From Polytrichum commune (lineage: Eukaryota > Streptophyta > Polytrichopsida > Polytrichales > Polytrichaceae): a stretch of 64,000 nucleotides of DNA. Numbering within the stretch: the first letter of the stretch is position 1; each line of letters starts with the position of its first letter. Location of the stretch: positions 58,704,429-58,768,428 of the forward strand of contig OX485804.1 in the NCBI GenBank assembly GCA_950295325.1, written 5' to 3'. The notes under the pieces are model-generated. The model was not told the DNA's origin. It searched no databases and saw only the letters and a list, made by a program, of their open reading frames with translations. Shown here piece after piece: positions 34,071-47,692 of this stretch. The translations under genes were made by a program, and so were the position numbers.

Positions 34071-36066
34071 CGCCTTGCCTTACAAGGGCCAGGCGCAGAA
34101 TATGCCCGAGCTTTCAGAAGAATCAGGGTTCACTCCTGATTTGCTAGGGCTCTTCATTCAGCTCACTGCATTTAAGGCAAGCCACCTCTGGATATTTGCC
34201 GTCCGATCCTTCTCACCTGACCATCTGAGCCGTTGGTTTCCCCTAGGTCCCAAACGACGTCCCGAACGAGGGTTCCTGCTCTTCTGCTTCCGAATAAGTA
34301 CTTGGAAGACAAATGCTCTGTCACCGAACCAACGATCTCCTGCTCTTCTCGGTTAAATGATTTCCGCGAGGCTGCCAGCCATGCGCATCATGATGTTTTT
34401 AGTAAGCTTCATATAATCGTCACAGCAATTGCTTCTCTCTCTCTCTGCTCTCTCTACTCCAAGTTCTAACGACTGACATCTCTCAATTTTCCATTGAGAA
34501 ATCAGTCAGAAACTTGTGCGGTACAATTTCTCTTCGTGGTATGAATTGCGCGAAGATTTTTGGATAAAGCATCGGGCCAAGCATCGGCGTGGAGGATTCT
34601 ATGTGGCTGAGTGGTAGGGGTTCGGTGGAATGTGGATGACTGTGTCAAATTAGGGTTTCAGCGTGCATATTAACAAATTGTTGTTCTCCGATGGCATTTG
34701 TCGTTACATGCAGTGGATGTTCGATCCATTTCCTATGTCTGGTCACTCCACTATGATTTTACTACTTTTTCTTCCAAATTGTCTTTCTTGCTTACTTACA
34801 GAGTGAAGAACATAGGACAGGTTTACTGAGAGTTGTTGATATCATAGTTGAAATGATGATGTCTGCGAATAAAAGTACGATGTGAGACATAGGCTTTGAG
34901 TGGGATACTAGTAAATCAGCAGTGTGAGTGACAATTGCATAAAGCAATTTTGCAGGCTAGGTTAAATAAGCTCTGTTTTTTAGGTTTTCTCTATGGCATC
35001 TTCTTACCTTTGGATGATTGTACTGGAGATCACTTTGTTACGTGCGGGATGCTTCGTATGTCTTGAAGTTCGTTACGAGTTGTTGGATTTTATAGTTTTT
35101 GCACGATGTCTACAAATGTTCAGTCCAACATGCATAGGATAATGACTTTTTGCTTATCATGCTCTTAATGTGAGAAATAGAAAACGAAATTGCCTAGAGA
35201 GTTCTTAGCCGAGAATGAGTTACCTTAGGTTTTATCAAATATAAAACTCGGCCCATTGGTTATACTCTAGAGAATCGATTCATTCGTGGAGGATGTTGAT
35301 TTAGGGAATATTCTAAAGCTTGCCATTTCTGTTGTTCTTGTAGTGGATACCTCTGGATTCTCAAGTGAGAGAGTACTTTCTGCTCTCACTTTGAAATCTA
35401 AATAATGAATGTACAAGTCCTCTAAGTCCTCTTGTCTTCATCTTGACGAATTTGCTTCCTGTCAAGAAATTGCTGACGTCACTATCAGATGAATCAGTAT
35501 TGCAACTGTGCTCATGAGTACAAATGCGGAGGTCGCTAAGTACCTGAAGGCCATCTCTTAATGTTCAAATCGTATACAAGCATCAACATGGACAGGAAGT
35601 CATTGTATGCTTTGCACTGTCCGTGCGTCACGCAGAGTATGGATTCCTAGCTGTTTACACTTCTCATGTGACAATGCAAATTGGGTTCTATCACTTTCCA
35701 GGTTTTTCTGGAATGATCTGGTCTGTTATAGGTGGAGGTCGATTGGAATTGTCAAGCAGTGAGTTCCACCAAGCAACTAGTGAGCTAGGAGTACAACAAT
35801 TGCCCATGGCATTAATTTCCGCAACATGTCAAATCGTTTTACTATCTTCCATGTATTCCCACTGCAGATTGTTAAAAGCTAGGATTGCATTCTTGAAAAC
35901 AAATTACATTTTGAGAATGTTTGGGTCGTTCTAACTCAAAACTTCTCTTTTGCAGGTTCAGAATGCTAAGTGGCGACAAGTGAAGTTTCACAGAAGGGAG
36001 CATTCGACTTGATTGAAGAGAAATAATGTATACAATCGTTGTTACTGACTATCTGATTGTTTGTAA
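34071..36066 (+). promoter_or_regulatory. Promoter and 5' leader region of the HESO1-like gene
   Basis: A pyrimidine microsatellite (CT)n at 34432-34455 is typical of plant transcription starts and leaders. A good acceptor CTTTTGCAG at 35947-35955 suggests that a leader exon (from 35956) carries the ATG at 36067 and that one or more leader introns lie upstream. The transcription start is not defined. No coding frame with a motif is seen here. Confidence 0.4.
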
Positions 36067-39000
36067 ATGGATATCACACCGCCCAATCATGAACCAGGTA
36101 TCACTTCTCGGGATCTCTTTGGTTACAGCATTTTAAGATATATAGGTCCTTGTGGAATGCTTTGCTTCTGATTCAGTGATTTCTTACTGATGTTTTCAGT
36201 ACATTATAATAGCTTTTCGTAGTTATTCATTCTCTGCTTCATGGTATTGTTATTGAAACAAGTTGACTTTCTGATCATAAATAGGTATCACCTTAAACAA
36301 ATGCAGAACAGCAAGGAGGTGAAGGAGCAGAGGAGCAACGTGACCATGAATACAGGGTAAATCGAGTAGAAGTCATGGATGATGTCGTGGAGCTTCCTAT
36401 TCAGGAAGGATTCCCAGAAGTATCTTGCACTTCAGTTGTTTGCAATTTTGAAACTTCTACGTCACAACCATGTGAAGGTAATCTGCTCATTATCAGCTAT
36501 GGTAGGCTTCAAATCATAAGGATATCTATGAATTATTTTTTATTTGCAACTGATCAGATTATGCATTGCTCATTGAGTAGCTATATATGAACAGCTACTT
36601 CCTCATTTCCAAATCTTTAGATTGGTCTGCTTGTTATAAGTTGGATCAAATCTGAATCAAAGAAGGCCATCACTTTGTAGGTGTCAACTAGTGAACCTGA
36701 CAACCATTATGTCGGTAGAAGTGCAGTGACACTCCCGTGCACCAAAGTCTCTTGCTCTGCTTGCTTCTTTGCTCTGAACTCCTCCTTGCCCCAAGGAAAG
36801 TGAGTACGTGTTTCTGTATGTGCGTTGCAAGAAATATGAGACAAGTCTGAACACTTTATGAGGGGGATCTGTTGTCCTCCCCAGAAGAGGGCAAACACAG
36901 ACAGATTGTCCTACTAGATCCATGTACTGTAGGGGAGTGAGGGCAATTCCATATAGATTATCTTCCTTGAATTAAAATCAAAGTTCTATGTTGGTGATAA
37001 ATGTGCAGAGTGTACAGGGACTTCTGTTGACGACAGGTTCAACCATCTTCCAGATTTCTTGAATTATATCAAGGGAAATTTTGATGCTCCCAACCCTCAT
37101 GTGCTTGGAAAGGTTTCCAAGAAGGTCTCCCTTCCTAAATACCATGATTCCTCAAAGACTGGCCAACAATCGCGAGCTGCAAAGTTGGAACTTGGTGCCA
37201 TTGATACAGGAGATGTGAAAGCGTGTAGTGTACAAAAAATGAAAGGTGGCTCTAGCAATTCTCTGAAATGTCTTTTATAAAATTCCTAAAGAATTGTCTG
37301 TTGTACACTTTGCTGTTCTTTTTTGTTACTGCGATTAGCAAAGCATAGCAGCACGCCTTGATGCAGGCTAATCTTACTTATATTTAGCACTCCTGGTTGT
37401 TCTCCTGTCCTTCCTTGTGCTGTATTGATGTTATGTCCACTCTTTTGTATGCAGTAGTCCGGGGTAGGGGGAAGCAGGTTCTGGAATCATTGAAGATTCC
37501 CAAGGGAAATGACTCTGAAGATGAGGACAATGTGAAACAAAGCGGGACACCAGATAGCAATTCAGACATTTATCTCTCTGCAGGTACGTTATCACGTATA
37601 ATTGTCTTCTTTTTAATTTTGTACGAAACGAAACTTTTAGAAGTCCCGTGATCAGCAGCATTGGAATCAAACTCGTTGGTTGGATCTTCAGTCTTACTGG
37701 ATTTGTAGCACAGATCACACCTATATTTGACCTTATAGGGCTCCTCTCAGATCACATATTTTTGTTTGGGGAAGCAGTTCTCATTTGATCCAGTCTGAGG
37801 CAATTGCTAGATGGCTTATTCAATTGCTCTCATAAATTTGTTCCAAGATGTATATTTGTTCTACTCCATAGCAGAGTGCTTTCTTTGAAGTGGGAATCAA
37901 CAAGATCCCCATGTCATTGAGATCAATAAGCATTGCTGGAATTTAGATCCAGTGAATCTCCTAAGTACTATAGAAGTGCTTATGTACTACTAAATTTTTG
38001 CCTAAAATGCTTCAATCTTAAATACTGTCTGTATTAGGGCGTGGAGCATTTTTCCACATTAGATGATATGTCTTTGTGGGTTCTCTGTCCACAGTAGGTG
38101 TAGCTGCTAGCATCAATGCAATGCTATTTGTAGTATGATTCTGATCATGCGTATCTGACTTTATACAGTGGAGAGCCCAAATGTAGGGGACCCTGTATGT
38201 GCTGGGAAGCTGGCTGCTGAACTGGATGCAGAATTTCAGCAGCAGTGTGCTAGCAATCCTTGGGATTATACAGCTTTGGCACCATTGGAGTGGATGCTGA
38301 ATGAGGTTGTGACTTCTCTTCAGCCAAGTTCAGATGATTATTCACGCCGCCAATATGTGATTCTGCACCTAAGCAATCTTGTCCAGTCATTGGACACTTG
38401 TAAAGGTGGGCTTTCTTCACCTGAAGGTTTGAGACGACCTGTTTTGGAAACTTCATAGATAAGGCAACTGCACTGTTCTGTCTAAAATCGGGACTGCATC
38501 AAAGTGTGGACTTTGTGTTCTGCAGGGGCAGAAATAGTGGCCTTCGGCTCCTTTGAGTCCAACTTCTACACTCCTTGGGGTGATTTGGACCTGACCCTCG
38601 AGTTACCTGCTGATCAGGAAGCATCACCTGCACTGACAAAGTCTAAGAAGGTCAAAGTGCTAAAGAGCATTGAGCGTGCTCTAGCCAAGTCAGGTGAGAT
38701 GACTTATTCAGCTTCCTGTAACCTGGTGGTTGAGTATGAGGTTTCCATGTTTACTGAGATTTAGTTTCATCATGAGTAGTTTTCTTATCTTGACATGATA
38801 AGCTAGTGAAGCAATGTAAGGCTAGTAAAGCTAAGTAAGATTATTGGCTTATATGATTGGCAAAAGTTGTCAATGTGGATTTATGAAATAATTATAATCG
38901 TGGGTGGAGGCAGGTGTTGTTCGGAGGCTGCAACTGATAAGTCGTGCACGGGTGCCCCTTCTCATGTTTATTGATACTGAAGTAGGTATTGCATGCGATG

Positions 39001-42000
39001 TATCCATTGACAATGGCAATGCTTTATATAAGTCACGCGTGCTTCGCTGGGTTACGGATTTAGACCCAAGGTGCCGTCAGCTTATCTTCCTGGTGAGATT
39101 CTAATGTATCATCTATCTTGGACTTTATGGACATACCCATCTCAATGCTTTTATAAACATTTTCTGGCTGACTAGCAGTACTGGCACTGTTACAGATGTG
39201 TCATTTTGGAGAGATGTTTTACCTCTTTCTGTTTTGCAATTTTTTTTGCAAGTGACTAATCCACTGGTTGCCTGTTGCTAGCGGTGCAGATCAAATGCTG
39301 GGCTAAGGCACAGAACATCAATGATCCCAAGCTCGGAACTCTAAATTCATATGCAATTAGTTTACTTGTCGTGTTTCATCTCCAGGTCAGCAATACTCCA
39401 TTCTGGATTAGATTTTGCTTCATTCTTGTGACACTTTTCTTCTTGTACATTGTAGAAATCTTTGCTTCTGCATTTCCGAGGCCTTCCTTGTTCTCCTATC
39501 TCAAACTGGATAGTGAACAAAAAGGTTAAAGCTAACTAGCACAAAATGTAGTACTTGGCTCCAAGTAGAGATCAATTTAACAGCTCTCAGGTCTCAAAAG
39601 CATCACATCTATTCTGTCTCTCCCATCAGAAGCGGACGCCCTGTTGACAATGTGGGACAAAGTAAATTGTTTAGTGGCTGATCCTAATTCTTTCTCTCAA
39701 GTTTCTTCATTCTTGTGCGTAGGGGAATATAACCCACTAAGTAGAATGCAGGCAGGATATCTGTATCAGTCATCTCATGTCTTCTTTTTTATTTGCTTTG
39801 TCTACCCTTTGTCCAACCTTGGAGTCTTCTCTATGATTCCACTTTTGGCCTGGTTTTTTGTTACTCGTTCTCTGGTGTTGTTTTTACTATTTCTGAGGGT
39901 TGATTTGATTGATATTTTTGCAATTTTGATTTTTTTGCTAAGTGCTGCCCACTTAAATTTAGTCGCAGGTCCAGCTCATGTTCACTACAATAATTCATGC
40001 CTGTTGACTTCCACAGACTAGGACACCTCCAATACTACCACCCTTTAAGGCTATCCTTGGAGATGACATTGAAGTGCAGGGTGCAGGTCTGTGTCACATT
40101 CAGCTATTATCATAGCATTGTCGAAAACCTTGCAATCCAGCAATAGAGCTGGTTTATGAACACCCCTTTAGGATGCTCTGTTTTGGTCTACAATCTCAAT
40201 AGTGCTATGTCTGTATTGGCCATGTTATATAGTATAACTAGGGGTTATTGCTCATGGTCACTCAAATTTTTTCCTCTACCTCTTATCCTCTTCAAAGGTT
40301 TTGAATTTGTCTTTTATTGTCAGTGTACCACCTGCCTTGGCTTTTGTCGGTACATCCACTGAATGAAGGATTTATACTGCAGAGAGATTGGACAAAGACT
40401 CCCAGATGCAGCGAATGGATGAATGCTATAATCGCATTGAGAAATTGAAAACTGATGGCTTTGGCCAAGACAATAAGAGCAGTATAGCACAACTTTTCCT
40501 GTCTTTCTTTGGGCAGGTACTGCAGTTTCTCTTGTTATGTCTATTTCATCATGGTATTTGTCACTTGGTTGGTGGATGCGTGTGTAAAGCTCAACCCTAT
40601 TACCAGTATATTGCTTGTCATATCTAATACTGATTTGGGTTACAGTAAACAGAATGATTGCCATACCCTGTCCTTGGATTCATTCTATTTCATTTTCCCT
40701 TTGTGTATGCACTTATGAAAGGTATATGACCTGAATCTCTTGGGTGTTAATTCTGGCTGTGCACACAGTTTGCTCGTGTAAATTCCTTGTGGACAAGTGG
40801 TTTGACAGTTTCCACATATTTGGGGGATTGGGGACATGACAATCCTTCTTGGAAACGAAAACAATATCAGATGAGGGTATGCAATTCATGAACATTTCTT
40901 CTCACTCCTGCATGTTTGCATGTCTAAAACGTCAACCTGCACACGCTTTAGGGTTTAATATCTTATCACTTAAATGCAATATGTCGCTAATGATTCTTTA
41001 AACAGTGATGTAGCATGTTAATCCATTCTTAAGGTCTTATAACTAAAAATTTAGGAACAAAAATTCAACATTGTACCCCTATGTTTGGTAGGCATCGATT
41101 CAATATTGTAGTTTGATGTGATTGAATCAATGTGAAATCAGTGTTGATATATGAAGACTTGTGATTGCTTGAATCTGGGATACTATCAAACCCTGAGAAA
41201 GGCTATGGTTTGTTGGATTACAGGTGGAGGACCCTTTTGATCTCATGGACAATTGTGCTAGGTCAGTCCAAGACATCAGTCTTCCTGTCATCTGTGAAAG
41301 CTTCAGTGAGGCTTTGGAGGCATTATCACAACCACCTAACTGGGATGATCTCTCATCCTTGCGCAACACTCTCTTCTGCTGGCCACCTGGTACTCCTCAG
41401 CCAGGTGTACATGTCCGACGATTTCCAGTTGCCAATTTGACATTCTGGAAGTCAAAGGCAGAACACAAAGCAGGAAAAAAAGGACAACAACAGATCATCA
41501 AGTCAAGAAGAGCAAGACGGGCAGAAAAACCTTTGGCAGAGAAGCCAAACCTTGGCATGACATCACTGTTGGAAGTTGAGATGGGTACTTCCAAGTGGAC
41601 TGCAATTGAAGATCAGCAACAGCGAAGTAAGCGAGAAGTTTTGGAAACCAGGGAAAGGGACATTCCTGTGGATCCAGTCGTCCAAGCATCCAGAGACACT
41701 CTAGAAATAGGACATATTAGTGCCCTTAATGGAGGGGTGTTGAAGACGCCTGAGGCTGGAATTAGTGGAGCTAGGGAAGAACAGGTCACTCAGAAGAAGC
41801 CTTCACGAAAAGCTAAAAAAAATCTCAAGAAAATTGGGGCAGAGCAGTTGGCCTTATTTGCAGAAAATTGGGTTCTATCTCAACAATTACGAGAGAATCC
41901 CAGCAACCATGTTGAGTCAGGTGTTACACTCTGCCTTTGCTCCAAGCCATTGTGTTACCATCTTCCACAAGATAACACGGGCACACTTTGGAGCTTTGCC

Positions 42001-43095
42001 CAGCAGAATTTATTGTGTCACAGTAGTGGGCTCCCTTTTATTCATAATGATGGAACTTAGTGCTAGCTATGTATAATGTAGATATTCAGGAACCTCTTTT
42101 GACTCTTCCAAGGTTGATTAGATTGTTGTTTAGCTTTACTTGTGACAGTTACTTTCTTGCAGTATTCTTGCCAGGAAGAAGAATCGCTAATCCAAATATT
42201 TTGGAGATTCAGGTGTAGAGGCAGCACCTATCAACAATGTACCTGGAGAACAAGCAAACCGATTACCATTTCCCAAGAGGCGGGGTAGGAAGTCACGAGC
42301 ACAGAAAGCAAGGATATCAGGAGAAGCGCTAGAAGAGGGTGTTCAACTCTCTAGAGTGCAGAGCCCAGATGCACGCCCAATGTATCAGTTCTCACATTCT
42401 TTATGTTGTGATTTATGGTGCTATTTCATGCTGTCGTTTAATTCTCATATTATATATCGCATCCTCACAATGTGTCTATAGACAATAAATAACAGTCTTG
42501 AGAAATTGGTCACAAACTATAGTTTTTTCATTGTTGCAACATACTCCAGGTCGGAAGATTTTTTGTTGTATATGAATATGAATCCCTGCACGTGTAGCTG
42601 TACCTCCAGGCTAGGCTTACATTTCGTGTACACTTGTGTTTGTACATAGCAATAAGCATGACATTGGGTTGGTGTTCCTGTACAATGTTCTGATAACAAA
42701 ACCAATTTTGCAGTGGTCAACAGCCACAGCAACGCAGAGGATCGTTCCGCCAGAATCACCAGAGTGAGGTATCAGAACCCATCTTGTCACAAAGACCTGA
42801 ATATGGTCTGGAAGGATCATCTTTTAACTCACGTCCACAACAACGTCCATCGAGACCCCAAAAGTACAATCGGTTCGATGGGGAAAACGCAGGTTTTCCT
42901 CAAGAGCCCAGATACAAACAAAAAAGGTACATCAGAAGACAAAGTAATGCAGGCGTTGATCAAAATCCTCCCGGAGCATGTGGCATGGGACTCATGGAGC
43001 ACCCAACCAAAGAGAGAGAGACTGCAGGAAGGCAAGGTATCCCTTCACCTGCATTATGTGTTAGGGGTCCTCATACAAGAGAGGTTGGGTTGTGA
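36067..43095 (+). CDS. HESO1-like terminal RNA nucleotidyltransferase (TUTase family)
   Basis: Coding exons: 36067-36097, 36307-36477, 37009-37245, 37455-37583, 38169-38405, 38526-38693, 38914-39092, 39290-39385, 40017-40086, 40383-40516, 40769-40876, 41224-41920, 42213-42381, 42714-43095. All 14 have GT-AG borders and phases that agree, giving 935 aa. The nucleotidyltransferase core begins FGSFESNFYTPWGDLDL (GS 276-277; Asp 288 and 290), and the third catalytic Asp is Asp353 in CDVSIDN. Next come IKCWAKAQNINDPK, GTLNSYAISLLVVFHLQ and PPILPPFKAI, then the PAP-associated part VEDPFDLMDNCARSV (from 521). This order and wording match Arabidopsis HESO1, which uridylates unmethylated small RNAs and cleaved target RNAs; URT1-like is the alternative. 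All three catalytic aspartates are present, so it should be active. It has an N-terminal extension of about 190 acidic/basic residues and a long basic, Gln/Arg-rich C-terminal tail (RRGRKSRAQKAR; QRRGSFRQ) of likely disorder. Confidence 0.9.
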
Positions 43096-45454
43096 TGATA
43101 GTATACAGTCTTTCGAGATTTTGTAATCATTTTGTATGTTGACAAATGCATGTCCTCCATGATGAGGACAGCTCCTGTAACATACTAGCAGGTCAGAACA
43201 AATTAGTTTTGGTTATGGTTAGGTGCTCCAGAGTGTTAACACAGTTGATTTAAACTGTTTCATTTCAGGCAAGGTGGATTCAGTGATTTATGTTTAAAGG
43301 GCAAAGGTTGAGTATGACCTGACCTCATGTCTGCTCTTTCAGTGTCTTTTATTTTCACGACTTTTTAACTGTTGCATTTTGTGGTGTGACTACATTTTTG
43401 ATAAGAGGTCTAGTGTGGAAACCTCTTTTTGAGTAATCATAAAGAAGTCCAATGTAATACAATTTCAACCCTTACTCAGGTGTTGATAATGTGGTCACTC
43501 TCAGAACGAGTACCCTCAGATGAGCTAGTTGGTACCTGTCCTGGGAGTTGGGTTATTACTTATACTAAGGCCTGGGGTTTGAACGCATGGTTTACTTCAT
43601 CTCAAGGAAGACTAAATTAGCAATTATACAGAGTGTGGAGTTGCATCAGACATAGGATGGAGATACTTCTCTAGTTTATGCAACAATTTCACATCACTTG
43701 TACGTTGAAACTGGAAAATCTATGGACTTGGGCAACACAGTATAGGTCTATGTAATGTGAGAGCATTTAAAACAAATCCCCTGAAAATATCACCAACTTG
43801 GTAAATTCCTATTGTTGTAACTTGATATTTGTATTTCTTAACTTGAGGAGATTGGAAAAACTCTGGAAATCTCATATTTTCTGAGCAGATCTTTGCTAGA
43901 TCAGCTCTTATGGAAGCCACGGAGAGCAGCCATAGGGCAAGTGATTCTGAATGCTGGCAGGATGCTTTCAAAGCACCACTCTTGGCTATCTCGCATCATC
44001 AAATGAGATGATGAGCTGCTTTGAGTTTGGAATGATAATATTTCAATGCATCTATTTACGATTGCTGTGGTAGGCTTTGTACACATAATGATTCACACTT
44101 TTCATGTACATACGGAATACCCAGACAGTAAAATTTCTATGCAATACTCTCAAATCAATCCTGTTACTAACATATATTGTGAACACGCTTTGCTTGTCAG
44201 AGTGTTTGATATTCATTCTAAAATGCAACAATATGTAATACTAGCCAAGTTGGGGTTCAACACTTTCCTAGTTGACTAGATAATACCCAAAACATAGCAG
44301 TTTTTGGACGAATTTGGTGGCATAAATGGAGTGGTTTTAGCACCTCTCAAAAGCGTCTTTCATAACTATAAATTGTCTGGGGTTCCAATTGCAGACTGAT
44401 TTCAGAATATGGAACAGGTTTAACATATTATTGAAAACACACAAGCATTTTATAAAACTCCCACCATCACTTATTTGTTTCTTAGGTGCTTCCGGGTTGG
44501 TGAATGTTTAAGATTGGCATCATTTGGACTTAAAACAACATAGCACAAGGCCATGTATACTCTCAGACAATATTAAGGTAGAGGGTGCCAAAACCAACAC
44601 CCCACCCAAAAGCAACACCTATAAACGCCTCCCAATCACCAACACTCTCTACTCCCTTGACGTGTTCCCCATGTTTAGAGTGTGTATGGGCCAACAAAGT
44701 GACGCTTTTAGGTGCCATTAGTGGTGCCACCTCATTGCGACCTCCATGTAGGGTAGGTAATGGGTTGCACTCTATCTCATGTTGGTTCAAGGTGGGTTTA
44801 GGGTGGCTTGTCAATGCCTATTTTAGCCATTCTATTCACGCAAGGGGCAGGGGGGGTGTTATAGCCATTTTATTCACAAGGTCGCGGAGGTAGGCCGACA
44901 AAGCACAAAGGGGGTTGGTACCCAAGATGCAAGGTGATGGTTTGGCAAGCGAACTAAGTGGGATCATGGAGGTGGCCATGTGGCTTTGCACACCGTTTCT
45001 AGTTGGTCTTTGATCTAGCTTGGGTCTAGTACCCAACTATAATGTGTTGGTTCTAGGCAATGAAGGTGGGGGTCCTCATCACATCCAAGGTCGTCATACA
45101 CAGGGGCTTATATATTGGTTTAAGGAAGCTAGTGGTTTTGACTTTGAATATTCATCAAATATCTAATTGAGGCTAAAAACAATTTTCCTTTCTTTATACC
45201 TATGTTTAGAACAAAGGCTAATATATATATTTATATATTTACATCAACCATGTAGCCATATGTATGTGCAATAGCTTAAGCATCCTCTACATTAGTTGCC
45301 CTTGGGATTAAGTTGAGTGAGAGAGTTTAGTTTTCTATAAGGTGGAAGCACCTATGGCAAACAATTTTAGGGCAAATGGGAATTGTGGTATGCAAGGGAC
45401 CTCCCATCCATTTGTACCCATGTGCCCTTGTAGCTTCGTGGGTTGTGTTGCGCA
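43096..45454. other. Downstream of the HESO1-like gene; no further gene recognised
   Basis: The first few hundred bases are probably 3' untranslated region. The rest holds frames of up to about 100 codons without motif. A G-rich stretch and a TAGCCATT...TATTCAC direct repeat occur at about 44825-44880. Confidence 0.4.
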
Positions 45455-45537
45455 GGGCGAACCAACCCGTACATTGGTTCCTTAGAGGCAAGGGTTTAGG
45501 CATCTAACAAGGAACGAGTGTATGGGTTGGTTCGCCC
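45455..45537 (+). repeat. 83-bp foldback, copy 1
   Basis: GGGCGAACCAACCCGTACA at the left pairs with the right end TGTATGGGTTGGTTCGCCC (one mismatch, a G-U in RNA). The arms are about 30 bp with a loop containing AAGGGTTTAGGCAT. Two more copies lie at 47611 (inverted orientation) and 50477. Confidence 0.75.
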
Positions 45538-45549
45538 AAATATGTTGCA

Positions 45550-45941
45550 CAACACTAAATATTATATATAGAATCATATAGTATTTCATGTCACTATAGT
45601 AACTTCTCTAGTGACACTTTTTGATGAATGAGTTTACAAGTATTGTCATCCCAACTTCCTTTTAGTTCATCCAATCGTCACTCATTGAAACAAAGTTTGG
45701 TATATACTACATCCTAACTTTTCTGTAATGAAATTTGGATGATTAAAATTTGGATGAGAAATCACTTACTAAGTGGCAATAATTGCATCACTGTAAAACT
45801 ATGATGCCCAAAAAAATTTACAAGGAATGACAAAAACTTGTTAGGTTTACAATTAGTTTTTGTGACATTCCACGGGCAGTTTACAATTAGTATTGAGCAG
45901 GGCAAATAGAATAGGTGACACTAAATACAATATTTAGTGTA
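45550..45941 (+). mobile_element. MITE family M3, copy 1 (ACACTAAATATT ends)
   Basis: About 392 bp with inverted ends ACACTAAATATT / AATATTTAGTGT. Internal sequence matches, in reverse, the element at 48396-48759 (for example TTACAATTAGTATTGAGCA versus TGCTCAATACAAATTGTAA). No coding potential and no certain target duplication. Confidence 0.55.
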
Positions 45942-46621
45942 CACTCGTTTGGGGTCTTTGAGGGTAATGTCAGTGTCAAGTTATCTAGATAAAGTAGCGT
46001 CTAACCTACATACAATTTCAGGGCATTTGTGCAATTACTTGGATGAATGAGAGGTATGTTTGTATGCAATAATTTTCTTTGTCCAATCTTAGAACTTGAG
46101 ATCCTTAACATGCTCAAAAGAAATTGTTAAAGTTTTCAAAAACTTGAGGTTAACGTACATGAGTTCAAGAAGTTTTGAGATTATTTGTCGAGATTGTGAT
46201 CGATGATGATCAAGGTTTATTTGCAATCTAAAGTGGTTACATCACCCTACCCAAATAGACATTCTTTAATATTGAGTTAATTTTCTTTCAACCAGTGAAC
46301 AATGTGTTTTATTTTGAATACAATATCATTAACATTCATATATTTAAAACAACATAGTTGAATTAATTTGTTATGGAGTTATTATTATCCACATTGTATT
46401 TCAAGGTAGTATAAAAAACTTCTAGCTTGAGACAAAAAGTTAGGTGTCAAAATTGGGTCACTAACAGAATTGGGCGCTAACCTTCCCCCTTGAATGCATT
46501 GATTTATTCAAGAAGTTCACTTTTGCTTTGATGGAGGAACCCACGGTTGTTCCTAAGAGAGAAGGGTGCATTGTAGCAAGAGATGCTCCAAACTAGCATT
46601 CATGTCACATGACACGTACAT
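45942..46621. other. Intergenic, no gene recognised
   Basis: AT-rich, only short frames, no motif. Confidence 0.35.
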
Positions 46622-47170
46622 CAAGTACACCATTTATGGTATTTAGTGTCACATGTGCAATAGTGTCACTTACCCTATTTTGAGGCATATGCTAGGTCAC
46701 ACTGATGATTAAACAACTTCACCATAATTGTCACCTCATGACACTTGGCATTCAAGTGCATTTACTAATATTTTGGCATGAGCATGTTGAATAATGTTAT
46801 GAGATGCATGCCTATGTTACACAATGGTCTACAAGTTGACTAAAGTGCACACAAATTACACTTGCCATTAGTATGCTCCAAAATATCTTCCTCTTGTATA
46901 CTAAGATGTAAACACACGACACTTGCCAATAGTATGCTCAAAAATATTTTCCTCTTGCATACTTAAATGCAAGATTGTCATCTAACGTATCCCAATGTGC
47001 TACTCTAAATGTCATAGTATAGATATTTTGTCACTTCAGGAAGTTACTTACGTTTATGAATGGAATCATGTCGGCAATTAGCGAGCGTGACACTTCGAGA
47101 CCTCTAGGGATCTAGTTTAGGCCCTTCGCAAATAGTGTACATGACACTAAATACCATAAGCAGTGTAGTG
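46622..47170 (+). mobile_element. CACTA-like MITE, copy B
   Basis: Same orientation and internal sequence as copy A (CTATTTTGAGGC(A/G)TATGCT; GAGACCTCTAGG(C/G)ATCTAGTTTAGGCCC). The right tip ends in GTGTAGTG, the reverse complement of CACTACAC; the left tip is altered (AAGTACACC). It abuts the Mutator-like element at 47182. Confidence 0.65.
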
Positions 47171-47181
47171 GGCCTCCAATC

Positions 47182-47573
47182 CAGTGTTCAAGATTGAAGC
47201 CCCTCGTATGAATTTCATTTTGAAAGGCTCTCAAATTCTAGCCCTTCAGTTGAAGGCTTGGTTTAAATCCAAGACGTCAATCCAAGAATATAGAAATGAA
47301 ATACAAAACTCATATCAAACTTGTGCACAAATCATGCGGTACATGTTTTTAGTACAACGTGAAGGATTCAGAATCAACCATCTAACTCCACTTCTTGTAG
47401 TGACAATGCCCTACGCTTGTTGGTTCTTGTGGCAGGCAAATTATATCGACGACTTCAAGTGACATCGTCAATTTCACTTCGGGGTTGCATTTTGAAGGGT
47501 TGTTCTAAGAGAGGTATATTTTGAAGGACGTAATCGCGTTTGAAGGGCATCAAAGACTTCCATCTTGAACACT
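47182..47573. mobile_element. Mutator-like MITE with 9-bp target duplication
   Basis: 392 bp flanked by a perfect 9-bp repeat CCTCCAATC (47173-47181 and 47574-47582). The inverted ends share AGTGTTCAAGAT(T/G)GAAG. A 9-bp duplication is characteristic of Mutator-like elements. An internal 92-codon frame (47184-47462) has no recognisable motif and overlaps the terminal repeat. A partial reverse copy of the left end is at about 28990-29060. Confidence 0.7.
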
Positions 47574-47610
47574 CCTCCAATCGAACCACAACTACCCAAA
47601 CCAGGATTCG

Positions 47611-47692
47611 AGCGAACCAACCCATACACTCGTTCCTTGTTGGATGCCTAAACCCTAGCCTCGAAGGAACCAGTGTACGGGTCGGTTGGCCC
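47611..47692 (-). repeat. 83-bp foldback, copy 2 (inverted orientation)
   Basis: Reverse complement of copy 1 with a few substitutions: CGAACCAACCCATACACTCG at the left, GTACGGGTCGGTTGGCCCC at the right, loop ATGCCTAAACCCT. Confidence 0.7.

Noticed and set aside
42175-42212. Alternative acceptor at TTCTTGCAG (about 42163) for exon 13 of the HESO1-like gene
   Set aside because: It reads into TAG at about 42215 in the required phase; the AG at 42211-42212 keeps the frame open.
47184-47462. 92-codon frame as a gene
   Set aside because: It starts inside the terminal inverted repeat of the Mutator-like MITE and has no recognisable motif.
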